Shown here piece after piece: positions 11,226 to 21,736 of a DNA stretch of 64,000 bases. The notes under the pieces are model-generated. The model was given only the letters and a program-made list of their open reading frames with translations, was not told the origin of the DNA and made no database searches. Within the stretch, counting starts at the first letter, position 1, and each line of letters begins with the position of its first letter. The stretch covers positions 1 to 64,000 of the forward strand of contig JACEFZ010018192.1 in the NCBI GenBank assembly GCA_014155875.1. Direction: 5' to 3'. This DNA comes from Cepaea nemoralis (Eukaryota > Mollusca > Gastropoda > Stylommatophora > Helicidae). The translations under genes were made by a program, and so were the position numbers.

Positions 11226-12515
11226 TCAGTTGTTGTTGTTTGTCCATCAAGAATGATGATGACCATTCATTTCATCCAGTGGGGTTGAAGGTGTGGCGCC
11301 GTGGGTTCTAAGATGGCTGATAAGACCTATTTTGGCTCGAAATGTTCTTTGACAATGTGGGCAAAGAATGCTTGATGTTTCTGGTGGAGGATTTCCTGCA
11401 GTGGTTTTTCTGTCCTGCCTTTTCTTCACAGCTCTTGCAGTCCTGGTTGCCTCACATATGACTGCACCTTTGCGTAATGATGCACGCCACGAATTTCGGT
11501 CTCTGGCTGCAGCCTCCCAGGTGTCATGATGAATTCCAAAAGCATTCAGTGAAATTTTAAGTGTCTTTAAAGCGTTTCCTCTGGCCACCTTGGGAGCGTT
11601 TACCACAACGCAGTTCGCTGTAAAAAAAATTCGTTTAGGGAGCCTGTGATCTGGCATGCGAGTCAAGTGACCAGCCCAACGAATCTGATTCTTCATCAGT
11701 ATAGTGTGGATACTGGGTATGGATGCTCTTTCTACGACATCAGTGTCTGGAATCTTGTCTTGCCATTTAATCTTCAGTAGCTTCCTTAGGCAGACTGTGT
11801 GGAAAGTGGTTTAATTTCCTAGCGTGTCGCTGATAAACAGTCCAGGTTTCACAAGCATATAGCAGTGTGGATAATACAACTGCTTTGTAGACTTTTAGCT
11901 TTGTTTGCAGGCTTATTCCAGTTCTGTCCCATACATTCTTGTACAGTCTGCCAAAGGCCGCACTGGCCTTGGAGATTCTTGCATTCACTTCGTCATCAAT
12001 TGTGGCAGCTTGTGACACAGTGCTGCCAAGATAGGTGAATTTGTCCACAACACTTAGTCTATGATCATTCACTTTGATATTCGGCACAGTGTGATTATTC
12101 CCAGGAGCTGGCTGGTACATAACTACAGTCTTCTCCAAGTTGATATTGAGCCCAAAGTTGGCACAGGCATGTGAGAAAGCTGAGACATTATGTTGCATGT
12201 CCGTCTCTGAGTTGGCGTATAGAGCACAATCATCAGCAAACAGGAGCTCTCTGACGGTGTCGCTGTTAATTTTGGTTTTAGCTTTCAGCCTTCTGAGATT
12301 GAATAACTTTTCATCCATACGGTAGTTGATGTCTATTCCAATGTCATCGTTCTCGAAGGCATTCATCAACATGGCTGAAAACATGAGGCTGAACAGTGTT
12401 GGTGCCAGGACACATCCTTGCTTCACTCCATTGGTGACAGGAAAGGGTTCAGACAGTTCACCATTTTCCTGTACCCTTGCCTGCATGCCATCATGAAATA
12501 GCCGCACTATCCAAC
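11226..12515 (-). pseudogene. LINE family C, copy with RT C-terminal half and C2H2 finger
   Basis: - strand. From 12515: IVRLFHDGMQARVQENGELS, NGVKQGCVLAPTLFSLMF (motif B), LLFADDCALYA (catalytic FADD, about 12245), LEKTVVMYQPAPGNNHTVPN, FTYLGSTVSQAATIDDEVNA, LLYACETWTVYQRHARKLN. A second frame (11247-11696) then ends with a C2H2 finger, CPHCQRTFRAKIGLISHLRTHG, followed by DEMNGHHHS and a stop. A frameshift separates the two ORFs at about 11770 and another lies at the poly-A run near 11622. The 5' end is truncated: residues upstream of IVRLFHDG belong to flanking DNA, not the element. The + strand end is (TTG)n-like, so the element's own tail is (CAA)n. Confidence 0.85.
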
Positions 12516-12960
12516 TGAGGGAAAACTGAGATTTAGCATATAACTTTATCATTATGTCCACACAACAATAAACATTTTCTTCTGGAGATTGTACAGCAGA
12601 TTTCAAAGTTTGTTTATATGCGGTATATAATTTACGGGTCAGAGATGAAGGGCACATTATTAGAAGTATTACGTCTCCACACGGAAACACTAGCGTTGAA
12701 TGGTTAATTTCCTCGTGGTTCACGGGATTGGCTTTATGACAAGAACCCCGCGCAGTTTAAAATGGGAGTGTTCAGAGGTGTCGTCAATATGTGGGTACTT
12801 TCATGAACCCTGATTATTTCTTTTTTAAATCTTACCACATATCGCTAACATCTGAATGTGTGAATATTGTTCAGTGAGATTGAATGTGAAATTTTGTACA
12901 CTTCAAAGCATCGCTATTAAGTTGTACACACATTTTTTGACAAGAAGCTGATCGCAGGAA
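12516..12960. other. Unassigned sequence between LINE C and a transposase
   Basis: No recognised genes. It probably contains the 5' end of the Tc1/mariner-superfamily element that follows, but I could not match terminal inverted repeats by eye. Confidence 0.3.
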
Positions 12961-12976
12961 ACTGTTTCAAACTGTT

Positions 12977-14048
12977 ACAAATCCCGAAAAAAAAGAACGG
13001 TGCATGCATTGGATTTTAGTAAACGGTCATTTCGTCGATGGGTGCATGATTCTGGAATAAAACCAACACGCGATAAGCAAGCGGTAGGTAGAAAGGCAAT
13101 TGTAGACAGCTTTGACAAGGATGTCATAAGGCGAGTTATTATAAAAATGATGGATGCCAAAGAAACAGTGACTGTAAGAAAACTTAGGATTTGGTTGAGA
13201 AAGAACAACAACATAGAGCTATCCAAAACAAGTTTGTGGAAAATTATAAGGACATTAGGCTTCACTTTTAGAAAGTACAAGGGAGGTAGAAATATCCTTT
13301 GCGAGCAACCGCATTTAGGAGCCATGAAAAGCAGATACCTACGTGAAATAAGGGAAATGCGCAAAGAAAATTATGACACAGTGTATTTGGATGAGACGTG
13401 GATACATGCGCATAACACAAGTGAAAAGAAATGGCAATCAGTGGATGGAAAGATAAAGCGTTATGTGCCCAGTAGTAAAGGACAGTGTTTGGTCATAGCC
13501 TATGCTGGTAGTACTCATAATGGCTTACTACAGAATGTTGGGCTCGTGTTCGTATCAAAGCATACAGACAATAGGGATTCTCATAATGAGATGAATGGTA
13601 ATGTATTTAGAGATTGGCTCGAGAATACAGTACTTCCATCCCTTGATAGACAGTCTTGTCTAATCATGGACAATGCATCATATCACAATGTTGTTGCCCA
13701 AGAAGACAAAATACCTACGGCATCGAGCACAAAGGAAGCAATAAAGATATGGCTCCGAAGGGAAAATATACCATTTCCAGAAACATATTTCAAGCTAAAG
13801 TTGTTGTCCCTTGTAAAACAGGCGCAAAAAGCAGGAAATATCAATTCGACAAGTTGATAGAAGAGCATATTCATGGGTGCTTGAGACTTCCGCCGTATCA
13901 TTCTCATTTAAACTCTATAGAACTTGTGTGGGCTAAAATTAAAGGACAGGTGGCAGCTGCCAATATTACATTCAAATTGTCTGACGTCAAGATACTAACT
14001 CAATCCGCGCTATTAAATATTGATAAAATTTACTGGAACAAAATGTGA
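12977..14048 (+). pseudogene. IS630/Tc1/mariner-superfamily transposase, long-spacing DDE (Sailor-like), frameshifted
   Basis: Cut-and-paste transposase. An N-terminal helix-turn-helix region (about residues 1-100: FSKRSFRRWVHDSG, VTVRKLRIWLRKNN, KTSLWKIIRTLGF) precedes the catalytic core: first Asp in YLDETWIHAHN, second Asp in IMDNASYHN (codon 13669) and Glu in LPPYHSHLNSIELVWAKIKG (13920-13922). The interval between second Asp and Glu is 251 nt, i.e. 82-83 residues once a frameshift near 13810-13830 is allowed for, far more than the 34-41 of classical mariner/Tc1. From memory a DD82E group called Sailor has this spacing. The frame change moves the end (KYQFDKLIEEHIHG to YWNKM) into frame 3. 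Inactive unless the shift is an assembly error. Confidence 0.8.
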
Positions 14049-14148
14049 GGACCATGCTTTGAAAGAGGAAGATGACAATTGGAGAAAGGATGTATTGAAT
14101 TTTATGCAACCGAGAGCAGTTATCAACCTACTGGAATCGTCCGACACA

Positions 14149-14181
14149 GATTAAGGTCTGAGCAGATCGCAGACCTTAATC
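14149..14181. repeat. Perfect 12-bp inverted repeat
   Basis: GATTAAGGTCTG and its exact reverse complement CAGACCTTAATC are separated by 9 bases. It lies about 100 bp after the transposase end. It could be a hairpin or part of the element's 3' terminal region. Confidence 0.7.
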
Positions 14182-14985
14182 CACGTGCACACTTACTGGG
14201 ATATTTTGCTCCAACTATTCAGCCGAATTGCAGGCCCTAAACATTACAGCATCAGCACAATGTCAATGGCAACAGTTTGTATTCCACGGTGATGAATTTT
14301 CAATTCCACAAGCCCTCAGCGGTGACAAACAACTGTATTGAAAAAAGCACACTAAACACATTGAATACCAACAGAAGAGTGATATTGCGGTGGAAACTGA
14401 CATATTGTCGCATATCAAGAAACGTGAGAGCAAACACGTTGTCAAATTAGGGGACAACACACGTGCATACGAATCAATCTATAAACTTCAATGAAAAGAG
14501 GACCAAAATCTTGGTCGTTAAGAAGAAAGCCCACCACAGAGACACAGACAACTATTTTCATAGTGCAAAACAGGTAATAATGGTCCGTCTCTGAACGGTA
14601 AACAGCAGAGTAGACAATCTTTCACGAAGACTCAAAGCAGGTCTGTCACCCATATGTACATGTGAACAAACTACACAGACAGCTGAGCAGATCCTTAAAT
14701 ATGGACACATGATGACTAAATTGCGGTATCATTTCTGGTCACTCGATACGAAAATTAACGCACAGCTATTTGGAAGCTTTCACGAACTCAATATAAAAAG
14801 CTACATGCATCCCAGTAACATGAATACTTGTGTACACATTATTAACCAGGAGCTGAAGAAACAAGAAGGAAATGAAAAATAAGATAAGAAATATATTCCT
14901 TCTACTTTCTTGTCAATTTACAAATTATTTACCCATGCCTCTGTAAATTCTCTGTCTATACTAATATTACACATTGCACCCCTCT
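14182..14985. other. Unassigned sequence, about 800 bp
   Basis: Contains no ORF of note. Some stretches (GAAAGCCCACCACAGAGAC, TGAACGGTAAACAGCAGAG) look like decayed transposon non-coding DNA, but nothing can be named. Confidence 0.3.
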
Positions 14986-15235
14986 CGGGAGTCTCCGTGG
15001 TGAGGTAGTCAAGCCGTCTGACTCGGGCTCCGAAGGTTGTATGTTCGATTCCGGCCGCGTCCTTCATTTCACGAGTGCATTTTTTCGGAGACCCCCGAGT
15101 GTCGTAGCTGGAGCTACGGAGTTGTGCTTTGTGTGACGCTTTCCGCGCTGCGGAAAGAGACTGAGCCATATGAGATAAAAACCCGATGCAATGCAGTCGA
15201 CCCTGTCGACTTTTAAGCTACTTCTTTTATTGCAC
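14986..15235 (+). mobile_element. SINE-1 (tRNA Ser/Leu-like head)
   Basis: A tRNA-like head begins GTCTCCGTGGTGAGGTAGTC, with internal TCAAGCCGTCTGACTCGGGC and a strong B box, TGTTCGATTCCGG at 15042. The body has TTTTTCGGAGACCCCCGAG, GTCGTAGCTGGAGCTACGGA, and AAAGAGACTGAGCCATATGA. The same order recurs at 49262-49495 and 59643-60280. Confidence 0.8.
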
Positions 15236-15560
15236 CCACTCCCATACGAATCTGGCTACGCCTCGTTAACCGAAATGACGTTCTTTACTGTAAGATTAGT
15301 TTGTTAGCATGAATTCACCACATTTTCGCCAAAACATCAAAGAAATGTCGCCGCTTTCGATGATTTAAGTTGCTTTTGGACCTATCAAAAACATATTCCT
15401 TGGGTGGGGGTGTATATATAAGACGGCAGGAAAAATTTCACAACGATGCAACAGACAGTTTTCAAAGTAACTGATCGTGAATGTCGGCATTCATTTCTGG
15501 ACAGACTATAGACAGTATACACATGCAAGTCCCAGCAAGGGAAGCTTGTCTACGCTAGGT
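15236..15560. other. Unassigned sequence
   Basis: AT-rich spacer. No coding or repeat signal recognised. Confidence 0.3.
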
Positions 15561-15775
15561 AGCCACTGATGACACATGTGGCTGTTTGTGATTTACACGA
15601 CAATTTTACGCTCAGTAGTTTGCCATTGCTTTCTGAACGACCGATGTTCATATCATTGTCAAAAATGAACACAAGGCGACCTGCTTCCAAATCGCCTGCA
15701 GTTGATTTCGAAAGCGGTATGCGATACTGCGAATCGCGTTCGCTAACCCTCGCCGTTTATTACTTTCCAGAATAG
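15561..15775 (-). mobile_element. SINE B, inverted
   Basis: Body word on + TTACGCTCAGTAGTTTGCCA, TTGCTTTCTGAACGACCGA, then GGCGACCTGCTTCCAAATCG and the head ATTTCGAAAGCGGTATGCGA. The tail end is degraded (no clear (TTG)n). Confidence 0.75.
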
Positions 15776-15990
15776 CTCCCTCATTCATAGTTTTATCTGT
15801 TTTGAAGTTTCTAGCTATTTTTACTGCATAGATGTCTAACAGGGATGAAGAGAGATTGCAGCCCTGTTTTATAAACCGTTACACCACACAACACCATTTT
15901 GATGTTTCGCCTGAAACTCTGGAAACTCTTTGTTATTCATGCCATTCAATTAAATGAATCACATGTACAGGAAACCCATATTTCCCATGA
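15776..15990 (-). pseudogene. Faint RT relic
   Basis: On the - strand IKQGCNLSSSLLDIYAVKIA resembles RT motif B and what follows (GxxQGCxLSPxLFxxY). Upstream bases (GETSKWCCVV region) fit the segment before motif B. Too short and shifted for family assignment. Confidence 0.4.
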
Positions 15991-16622
<632 letters not shown>

Positions 16623-16780
16623 CATTTGACAATTCTCATTTGTAATGCGTTGTTAATCTTTCTAGACGTTATTCGTTTTATTACTAATTTCTTGATGTTC
16701 AAAGCATTTTTTCCTTTCATATTCTCTATAATTTCTTTTATACAGCGTCATGTCGGAACAAATTTGCAGACTAGCCCCCT

Positions 16781-16798
16781 CCCCCCCCCCCCCCCCCT
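16781..16798. repeat. Poly(C) run
   Basis: A near-pure C tract with one T near its start. Homopolymers of this length often mark assembly or sequencing error. Confidence 0.9.
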
Positions 16799-16924
16799 TT
16801 CCAGTAGTATGCAAGGGAGGCTCATATAAAAAGTATGAGCATATGCCATCGACAATTACTAGGAAACATGACAGATAGTAATATTATTGAAGTGCACATT
16901 TATAAGGAGCTTATTCTAACATGA

Positions 16925-17105
16925 TTTCTTGGCAAGATTACGCTCAGTAGTTTGCCATTGCTTTCTGAGCGACCGGCTCACATGCCCCGTAAATTACCGA
17001 CGCCAAGAGAACCGCTACCAATTCTCGCTCACGTCACGTTACTCACGAGAGCATACGGGATTACTGAGAAAGTCGTGTAACCCCTAGACCAGGGAGACCG
17101 GCAAA
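16925..17105 (-). mobile_element. SINE C, inverted, 3' truncated
   Basis: On +: CTTGGCAAGATTACGCTCAG, TTTGCCATTGCTTTCTGAGC, then a head with AGAACCGCTACCAATTCTCG, ACGGGATTACTGAGAAAGTC and CCCCTAGACCAGGGAGACCG. The head matches the copies at 25.3 and 35.5 kb, not the SINE B head. The TGCATATCC tail is missing. Confidence 0.75.
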
Positions 17106-17490
17106 CACTGGTATAACATAGATTATATCAAACAACGCTCATAAATTATATTCGCCATGAAAGATGCCTTATTAAGCTGGCTGGGACATGATGAACTAAT
17201 GTATTCAGATAGAAATATAACGGAAGCATACACCTAGACACCAATTAGTACAAGAACAGAGCGTGTCCCATCAGACGATGTCAGACTAAAGTAAACAAAG
17301 ACAACTTTTGCACGACTTGGATGTATAGGTCATATTGGGCTGGACATGTGGTATTTTTTAGACCAATTGGCACTCCAAATCAATATCACCACGAACGTCT
17401 TCATTTCCGAAGGCATTTACTGGTACTCAGTTTATGCTTCATCGAACTGGTTAAAATGTTGCATGTCCTCTACAGGACGTTGGTATTCTA
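17106..17490. other. Unassigned sequence
   Basis: No feature recognised. Confidence 0.3.
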
Positions 17491-17494
17491 AGCA

Positions 17495-17590
17495 AGTGTT
17501 CGTTCAGTTGTTTGCCAAGTGGCTAGAATGCCGGATTCTTTTTCGGGAGACCCGTGTTCGAATCTTCGGTAAGGTGTTTCGGTAACACAT
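17495..17590 (+). repeat. tRNA-like SINE head
   Basis: TTTGCCAAGTGGCTAGAATG, then CGGGAGACCCGTGTTCGAAT with B box GTGTTCGAATCTTCGG. Resembles the head of SINE-4 (18196), but the body after it is not recognisable. A genuine tRNA is unlikely because the arms do not pair well. Confidence 0.5.
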
Positions 17591-18195
17591 ATATGGACTA
17601 CGCTAGAGTTCAAAGTGAGCGAACGCAAACAAAAATATATATTTGCTTGAATGGAACCGACTTTCTCCTGGGAAATGAGGATAATCAATACTCCTTAACA
17701 AAGAAGAAATAGAAGACACTGCAGCAGCTATAGAAGAATAGGAAGGAGTAAAAGAATGATAAAAAGGGGAGGGGCAGGGCGGTGGAAAGGAGGGTGTCAT
17801 GTAATCTATGTTCTCAGTTTCAATTCTTACTAAAGATTTCATGAGTTTACTGCTTTTGGATGTGCGCCTAGTGAAGTGTATACCTAGAAAAATAGCATTA
17901 TTATAATATGTTGCTTGAGTAATGTTCGTGCCGTCTCTAGCTGCTCTTTGACCATGGCAAGTAGACAACATACAATTATTACTAGATATAACATTTGGTT
18001 CACCAGTATAATTTAGAACACAGAATTACTGAGTATGGCTTAGGTAGTACTTAAACTCATCTTTCCAGAGTTGTAAATATTTACTTAAAAGTCTAATTTC
18101 TACATACACATGTAATCGGTCTATTTTAAACTATTTGACTTTGGCACAGAACAGTAAGCTATGCTAGTGGTTGTACAGGTATCACATTTAACTCT
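17591..18195. other. Unassigned sequence
   Basis: Includes a GGA-rich patch near 17760-17800. No coding or repeat identity found. Confidence 0.3.
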
Positions 18196-18420
18196 GGCAG
18201 GCGAGCTAGCAAAGTGGCTAACAGGCTTGCCTACCGGCATAGTGGCCATGTGTTCGAATCCTCATTGAGACGGACTTTTTATATAAATAAGCCTAGGTTC
18301 AGAGTTTGATCCACTGTAAAATAAGTACCAAGTAATGTCCTGGGAAGTAAAGGCTAACTATGATATTGGCCACATTGCCAGTGGGGTGCTGAATGGTCCA
18401 TAGACGTATTGAGCTCGATT
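18196..18420 (+). mobile_element. SINE-4 (tRNA-like head)
   Basis: The head CAAAGTGGCTAACAGGCTTG and B box TGTGTTCGAATCCTCATTGA are followed by the body GACTTTTTATATAAATAAGC, CCACTGTAAAATAAGTACCA, AATGTCCTGGGAAGTAAAGG. The same body occurs at 24700-24860 and 55400-55575. Confidence 0.75.
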
Positions 18421-18574
18421 CGTATGCTCAGTACATACATCCATTCATTCATTCAGTAGCATATCCTTTGCAATAACTTCGCTACACGAGATAGAGATAA
18501 CAACCGCCAATAAATACTCGGTCATAAGCAAGATATCCCTCGTCCAATATACCCAACTGGAGATCTTCTACTAC

Positions 18575-18860
18575 TTTTAGATTTTTTCTGTTAGCGGACG
18601 ATGAACGCAGGCGAAACGTCTTCCGACCGCACTCATGATATTATCGGCGCAGCCTCCTATCAACAACACTAACACGTCCAGAGAACATGTCCCGAAGCAT
18701 AGACCTGCCTTAGGTATGTGATGTGATAGGGCTATCATATTTTGTAGGTCTGGATGCACGGAGCAATAGGAAACATGTCTTTTGCTCACGTAGGGAGATG
18801 ACGAACGCAAGCGTCGAAGCCTCTTCCGATGGCGCTCATAACATTATCAGGGTTTCAATA
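18575..18860. repeat. Two related segments flanking a palindrome
   Basis: ACGATGAACGCAGGCGAAAC..CGACCGCACTCATGATATTATC (18598-18645) is echoed by GACGAACGCAAGCGTCGAAG..CGATGGCGCTCATAACATTATC (18798-18848), about 200 bp apart. An old direct duplication of unknown origin. Confidence 0.55.
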
Positions 18861-18877
18861 ACAAAGACACAAACAAT

Positions 18878-19067
18878 AGATTGCAAGATTTTTGCCTGGC
18901 ATATTTCGCTGCATCTCGTCAGGTACATACTGCAGAGATCACACAACATAAAAGCTTGAATTTCAGCTTGAAGGATTTATCTAATTATTTTACTTTATGT
19001 TGTGTGATTTCTACAGTATACCTGACGAGATGCAGCGAAATATGCCAGGCAGTAAATCCTACGATCT
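18878..19067. mobile_element. Palindromic MITE-like element, arms about 75 bp
   Basis: The left arm contains TTGCCTGGCATATTTCGCTG, CATCTCGTCAGGTACATACT and ATCACACAACATAAAAG. The right arm is its near-perfect reverse complement (CTTTATGTTGTGTGAT.., ..CCTGACGAGATGCAGCGAAA, TATGCCAGGCA). The loop is about 38 bp. It could fold as a long hairpin. Foldback or MITE; no transposase and no clear target duplication seen. Confidence 0.85.
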
Positions 19068-19530
19068 ATTTTTTGCACCTTCGTTATTCAAATTCCCTAC
19101 GGGAAAACATGGTCTTGATTATCAGGGTTGTTCCCTGTCAACAGGACTAACGCCAGTTTAATATGCCTCAAGTCGCGTAAATGTTAAATACATACAGTCC
19201 TTTGGTTCTCCTCAATAATTTACAACACATAATTACCGAGCAAGGCTCTCATTTAGTTTTATTTGTTTAATTTGAAGCTGAAATCTTTCGTTGAGTGGGG
19301 GAGGGGAGGGGTGTTGTTTAAGTCAGAAATTTACGACATTAATAGAAATCATTATTAACACATGACGCGTATCTAGACACTCAACTGAACTAGCAGCTTT
19401 GTATTACATGTGGGAACTATGGAACGGCTCTTGGCAGCATTGATAAAGAATCCCTTTGGAAACTGATGAGACACGTTTGAACCCCACCAAAATACCATTA
19501 AGTAACTAAGCACAGCATATAGTTTATTAG
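19068..19530. other. Unassigned sequence
   Basis: No coding or repeat identity. A short G-rich patch lies near 19297-19312. Confidence 0.3.
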
Positions 19531-19765
19531 TTAGCATATCCCTTTCAGGACGCCGCAGACAACCCCATAATTTTTTGGCAGTTTGTGATTTCTTGGCAAG
19601 TTTACGTTCAGTAGTGTGCCTTTGCTTTTTGAACGCCCGACACTCATAGAATTATATGACAAACGAACGCAAGGCGGTCTGCTGCCAAATCACCCGCAAC
19701 TTTGTTGCGAACGCGGTACGAATAGCTTCCGAAAGTCCTTCGTCACAGAGCCGGTAGAGTATGTA
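19531..19765 (-). mobile_element. SINE B, inverted
   Basis: On +: AGCATATCCCTTTCAGGACG (tail), CTTGGCAAGTTTACGTTCAG (body), AAGGCGGTCTGCTGCCAAAT, then the head region TGCGAACGCGGTACG and CCTTCGTCACAGAGCCGG. Confidence 0.8.
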
Positions 19766-19849
19766 AAGACATGAAATAACAAGATCTTTGTGACGTAAAA
19801 TATACATCTGCATTTGAAATAAGCAGTACTTTATGTGTGTTTTTCTCAT

Positions 19850-20052
19850 CTTTTGCGAGTGTGTGAGACGTAAGATGGTGCATGATGGTGGAAATGACCA
19901 CGTGTTCACATGCACCCACTGTGAACGAACATTTACAGCGCGAATTGGGCTTATCAGTGACATTCACTACCGCCATGGGTAAAAGTTATTATGCCTTTTT
20001 GAATCACAAACTATTGTCTGTCAAGACGCCAAAGTGCCAATGAAATTTGACT
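19850..20052 (+). pseudogene. LINE family D, 3' fragment with zinc finger
   Basis: Encodes VRRKMVHDGG-like text followed by a C2H2 finger, CTHCERTFTARIGLISDIHYRHG, homologous to the C-terminus of the 43.3-44.0 kb copy (CTYCGQTFAARIGLTSHTRHRYG). The non-coding end CAAACTATTGTCTGTCAAGA..GTGCCAATGAA is also shared. Confidence 0.8.
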
Positions 20053-20160
20053 GCCTTTAGACTGTGTCACGAAGATAAGTATAACTACCGCCAGAGGTAA
20101 CAAATAGTTAGTTACATGCAATACCAATATACAATTATCATTTTGTTAACACAAACCCAC

Positions 20161-20366
20161 CTTTAAAGGCATCCGTATAAACAAGTATCTCTCTACTATG
20201 ATTATAGCCGTAATCCAACTGGTGATGCGACAAGAAGTCACGTGAGGTATTCCTGCTGACACATATCCAACGGAGATGGGCTCGAAGGTCAGATCTGCTT
20301 CTGACAACCATAAAGTGAACCATATGTTCAGCAAGGTGCCTGTTAGTAAGGAACTAAGATGGCTCT
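20161..20366 (-). pseudogene. Duplicate of GPCR-2 internal exon
   Basis: About 90% identical by eye to the GPCR-2 exon at 25865-26079, with flanking intron sequence to 20098 also duplicated. It encodes LLTGTLLNIWFTLWLSEADL, then CRITSWITAIIIVERYLFIRMPLK, with the donor AAG|GTGGG kept. The 5' part is altered: the LAVSDLG segment and its acceptor are not preserved. No matching terminal exon follows on the - strand. It is on the wrong side of GPCR-2 exon 3 to be an alternative exon, so a partial duplication. Confidence 0.75.
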
Positions 20367-20722
20367 GACAGATCGGCTCGATGACCCGGACTTCAGTGAC
20401 TACAGTGTCCTCCTGTCCCCCTCACGAAATCAAATATCAAGTGTATATTATAACGTCCAAACATCTGTTAGATCATGAGAATGCATTAAACATATGAATA
20501 ACCGATCTCTTTTAGCGAAACCTCACTTCAAATGGCGGAGTCATATACATAATTATGAAGCAACGAGAGACGAGATAGAGATATTAACATATGAATACAA
20601 ACGCCACGTAAGATGTTTAAAACATGTATGTAGAAATCAAAAGATTTTAACAGATTCAGTGCCACACAAACAGAACGTTTGAATCCGAATTGGTGTGATT
20701 AAAGAGACAAACAAACAGAGAA
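20367..20722. other. Unassigned, with a piece of GPCR-2 3' flank
   Basis: AATTGGTGTGATTAAAGAGA at 20689 also occurs at 22915, just beyond the GPCR-2 stop. The rest is not recognised. Confidence 0.4.
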
Positions 20723-21140
20723 AGCACAAATGGACGGCTGAAAATGTTTAAGTAGGGGTGTGTCACAATTATGACTTAAAAGTTGTTAATGTAGTAGAAG
20801 ACAAATGGATGGCTGAAAATGTTTAAGTAGGGGTGTGTCACAATTATGACTTAAAAGTTGTTAATGTAGTAGAAGACATGTAGTATTATTTAGCAAATTA
20901 AAGTGGGTTGAATAGGGAAAACAACTATATAAGCACAAATGGACGGCTGAAAATGTTTAAGTAGGGGTGTGTCACAATTATGACTTAAAAGTTGTTAATG
21001 TAGTAGAAGACAAATGGATGGCTGAAAATTGTTAAGTAGGGGTGTGTCACAATTATGACTTAAAAGTTGTTAATGTAGTAGAAGACATGTAGTATTATTT
21101 AGCAAATTAAAGTGGGTTGAATAGGGAAAATAACTATATA
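20723..21140. repeat. Two-level tandem repeat (75-bp unit inside a 209-bp unit)
   Basis: The 75-bp segment starting TGG(A)ACGGCTGAAAATGTTT occurs at 20731, 20806, 20940 and 21015. Spacings are 75, 134 and 75, i.e. pairs of 75-bp units plus about 59 bp repeated twice with a 209-bp period. The copies are almost identical, so the duplication is recent. Confidence 0.9.
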
Positions 21141-21220
21141 AGCCATTGGCAGATATGGGAGGTTACTTGAGACGAGTAATCATCCCATGGCACTTAATTA
21201 GTTACACCTAGTACCAGTAT

Positions 21221-21378
21221 TATACAGGGAGTATTTTTAATGACTGTGGTTTTTTAAAATATTGCCGTTCCAAGTTTTGTATTTACCTTTTATGTTGGAT
21301 GAGTTCACAGAAGGTAATTACAAAACGTGGAACGGCAATATGTTCAAAAGCCCCACTGTCATTAAAAATACACCCTAT
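21221..21378. mobile_element. Palindromic MITE, mariner-type
   Basis: Left arm TACAGGGAGTATTTTTAATG through ATTGCCGTTCCAAGTTTTG; right arm CAAAACGTGGAACGGCAATA through CATTAAAAATACACCCTATA. Arms are about 65 bp with a 25-bp loop. TA dinucleotides flank the CAGGG ends, as for Tc1/mariner target duplications. Confidence 0.8.
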
Positions 21379-21454
21379 ATGTAGACATATATATAATAAT
21401 ATTTAACTCTAATATTGAATTAAACTGCAACGCAGATCAGAAAGATTGATAACG

Positions 21455-21700
21455 TCTGAATCAATTACTATTAAATTCATCATCAGTACCTTGCCAGCTG
21501 ACGAATGAGTTCATGACTCTCCACAGATCTTGGTCTTTGGTGTTCTGGATCAACTCTGCTGATAATATTCCCCCATGCCACCGTCTCAGTCCATCCATCA
21601 TAGTTTTTCTTGATCTGCTTCTGCCTCTTTTCCCTTCGATCTTTCCAATCGTCAGGATGTTCTGTAATATCACTCTTCTCATCACATGAGCAAAGAAAGC
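21455..21700 (-). pseudogene. RT C-terminal relic
   Basis: - strand encodes MMRRVILQNILTIGKIEGKR then MMDGLRRWHGG, AELIQNTKDQDLWRVMNSF, related to but distinct from the family B C-terminus. About 75 residues, open. Confidence 0.7.
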
Positions 21701-21736
21701 TGTTTACTATAAAACTAGTAACATTTATTTTACGGC

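Noticed and set aside
11767..12723. ORF start at 12723 as a novel N-terminus fused to LINE C RT
   Set aside because: Homology to the 30-32 kb copy stops at about 12515; the extra residues are flanking DNA that happens to be open.
17495..18260. Genuine tRNA genes at the B-box-bearing segments
   Set aside because: The cloverleaf arms do not pair well and the segments recur with a common downstream body, so they are SINE heads.
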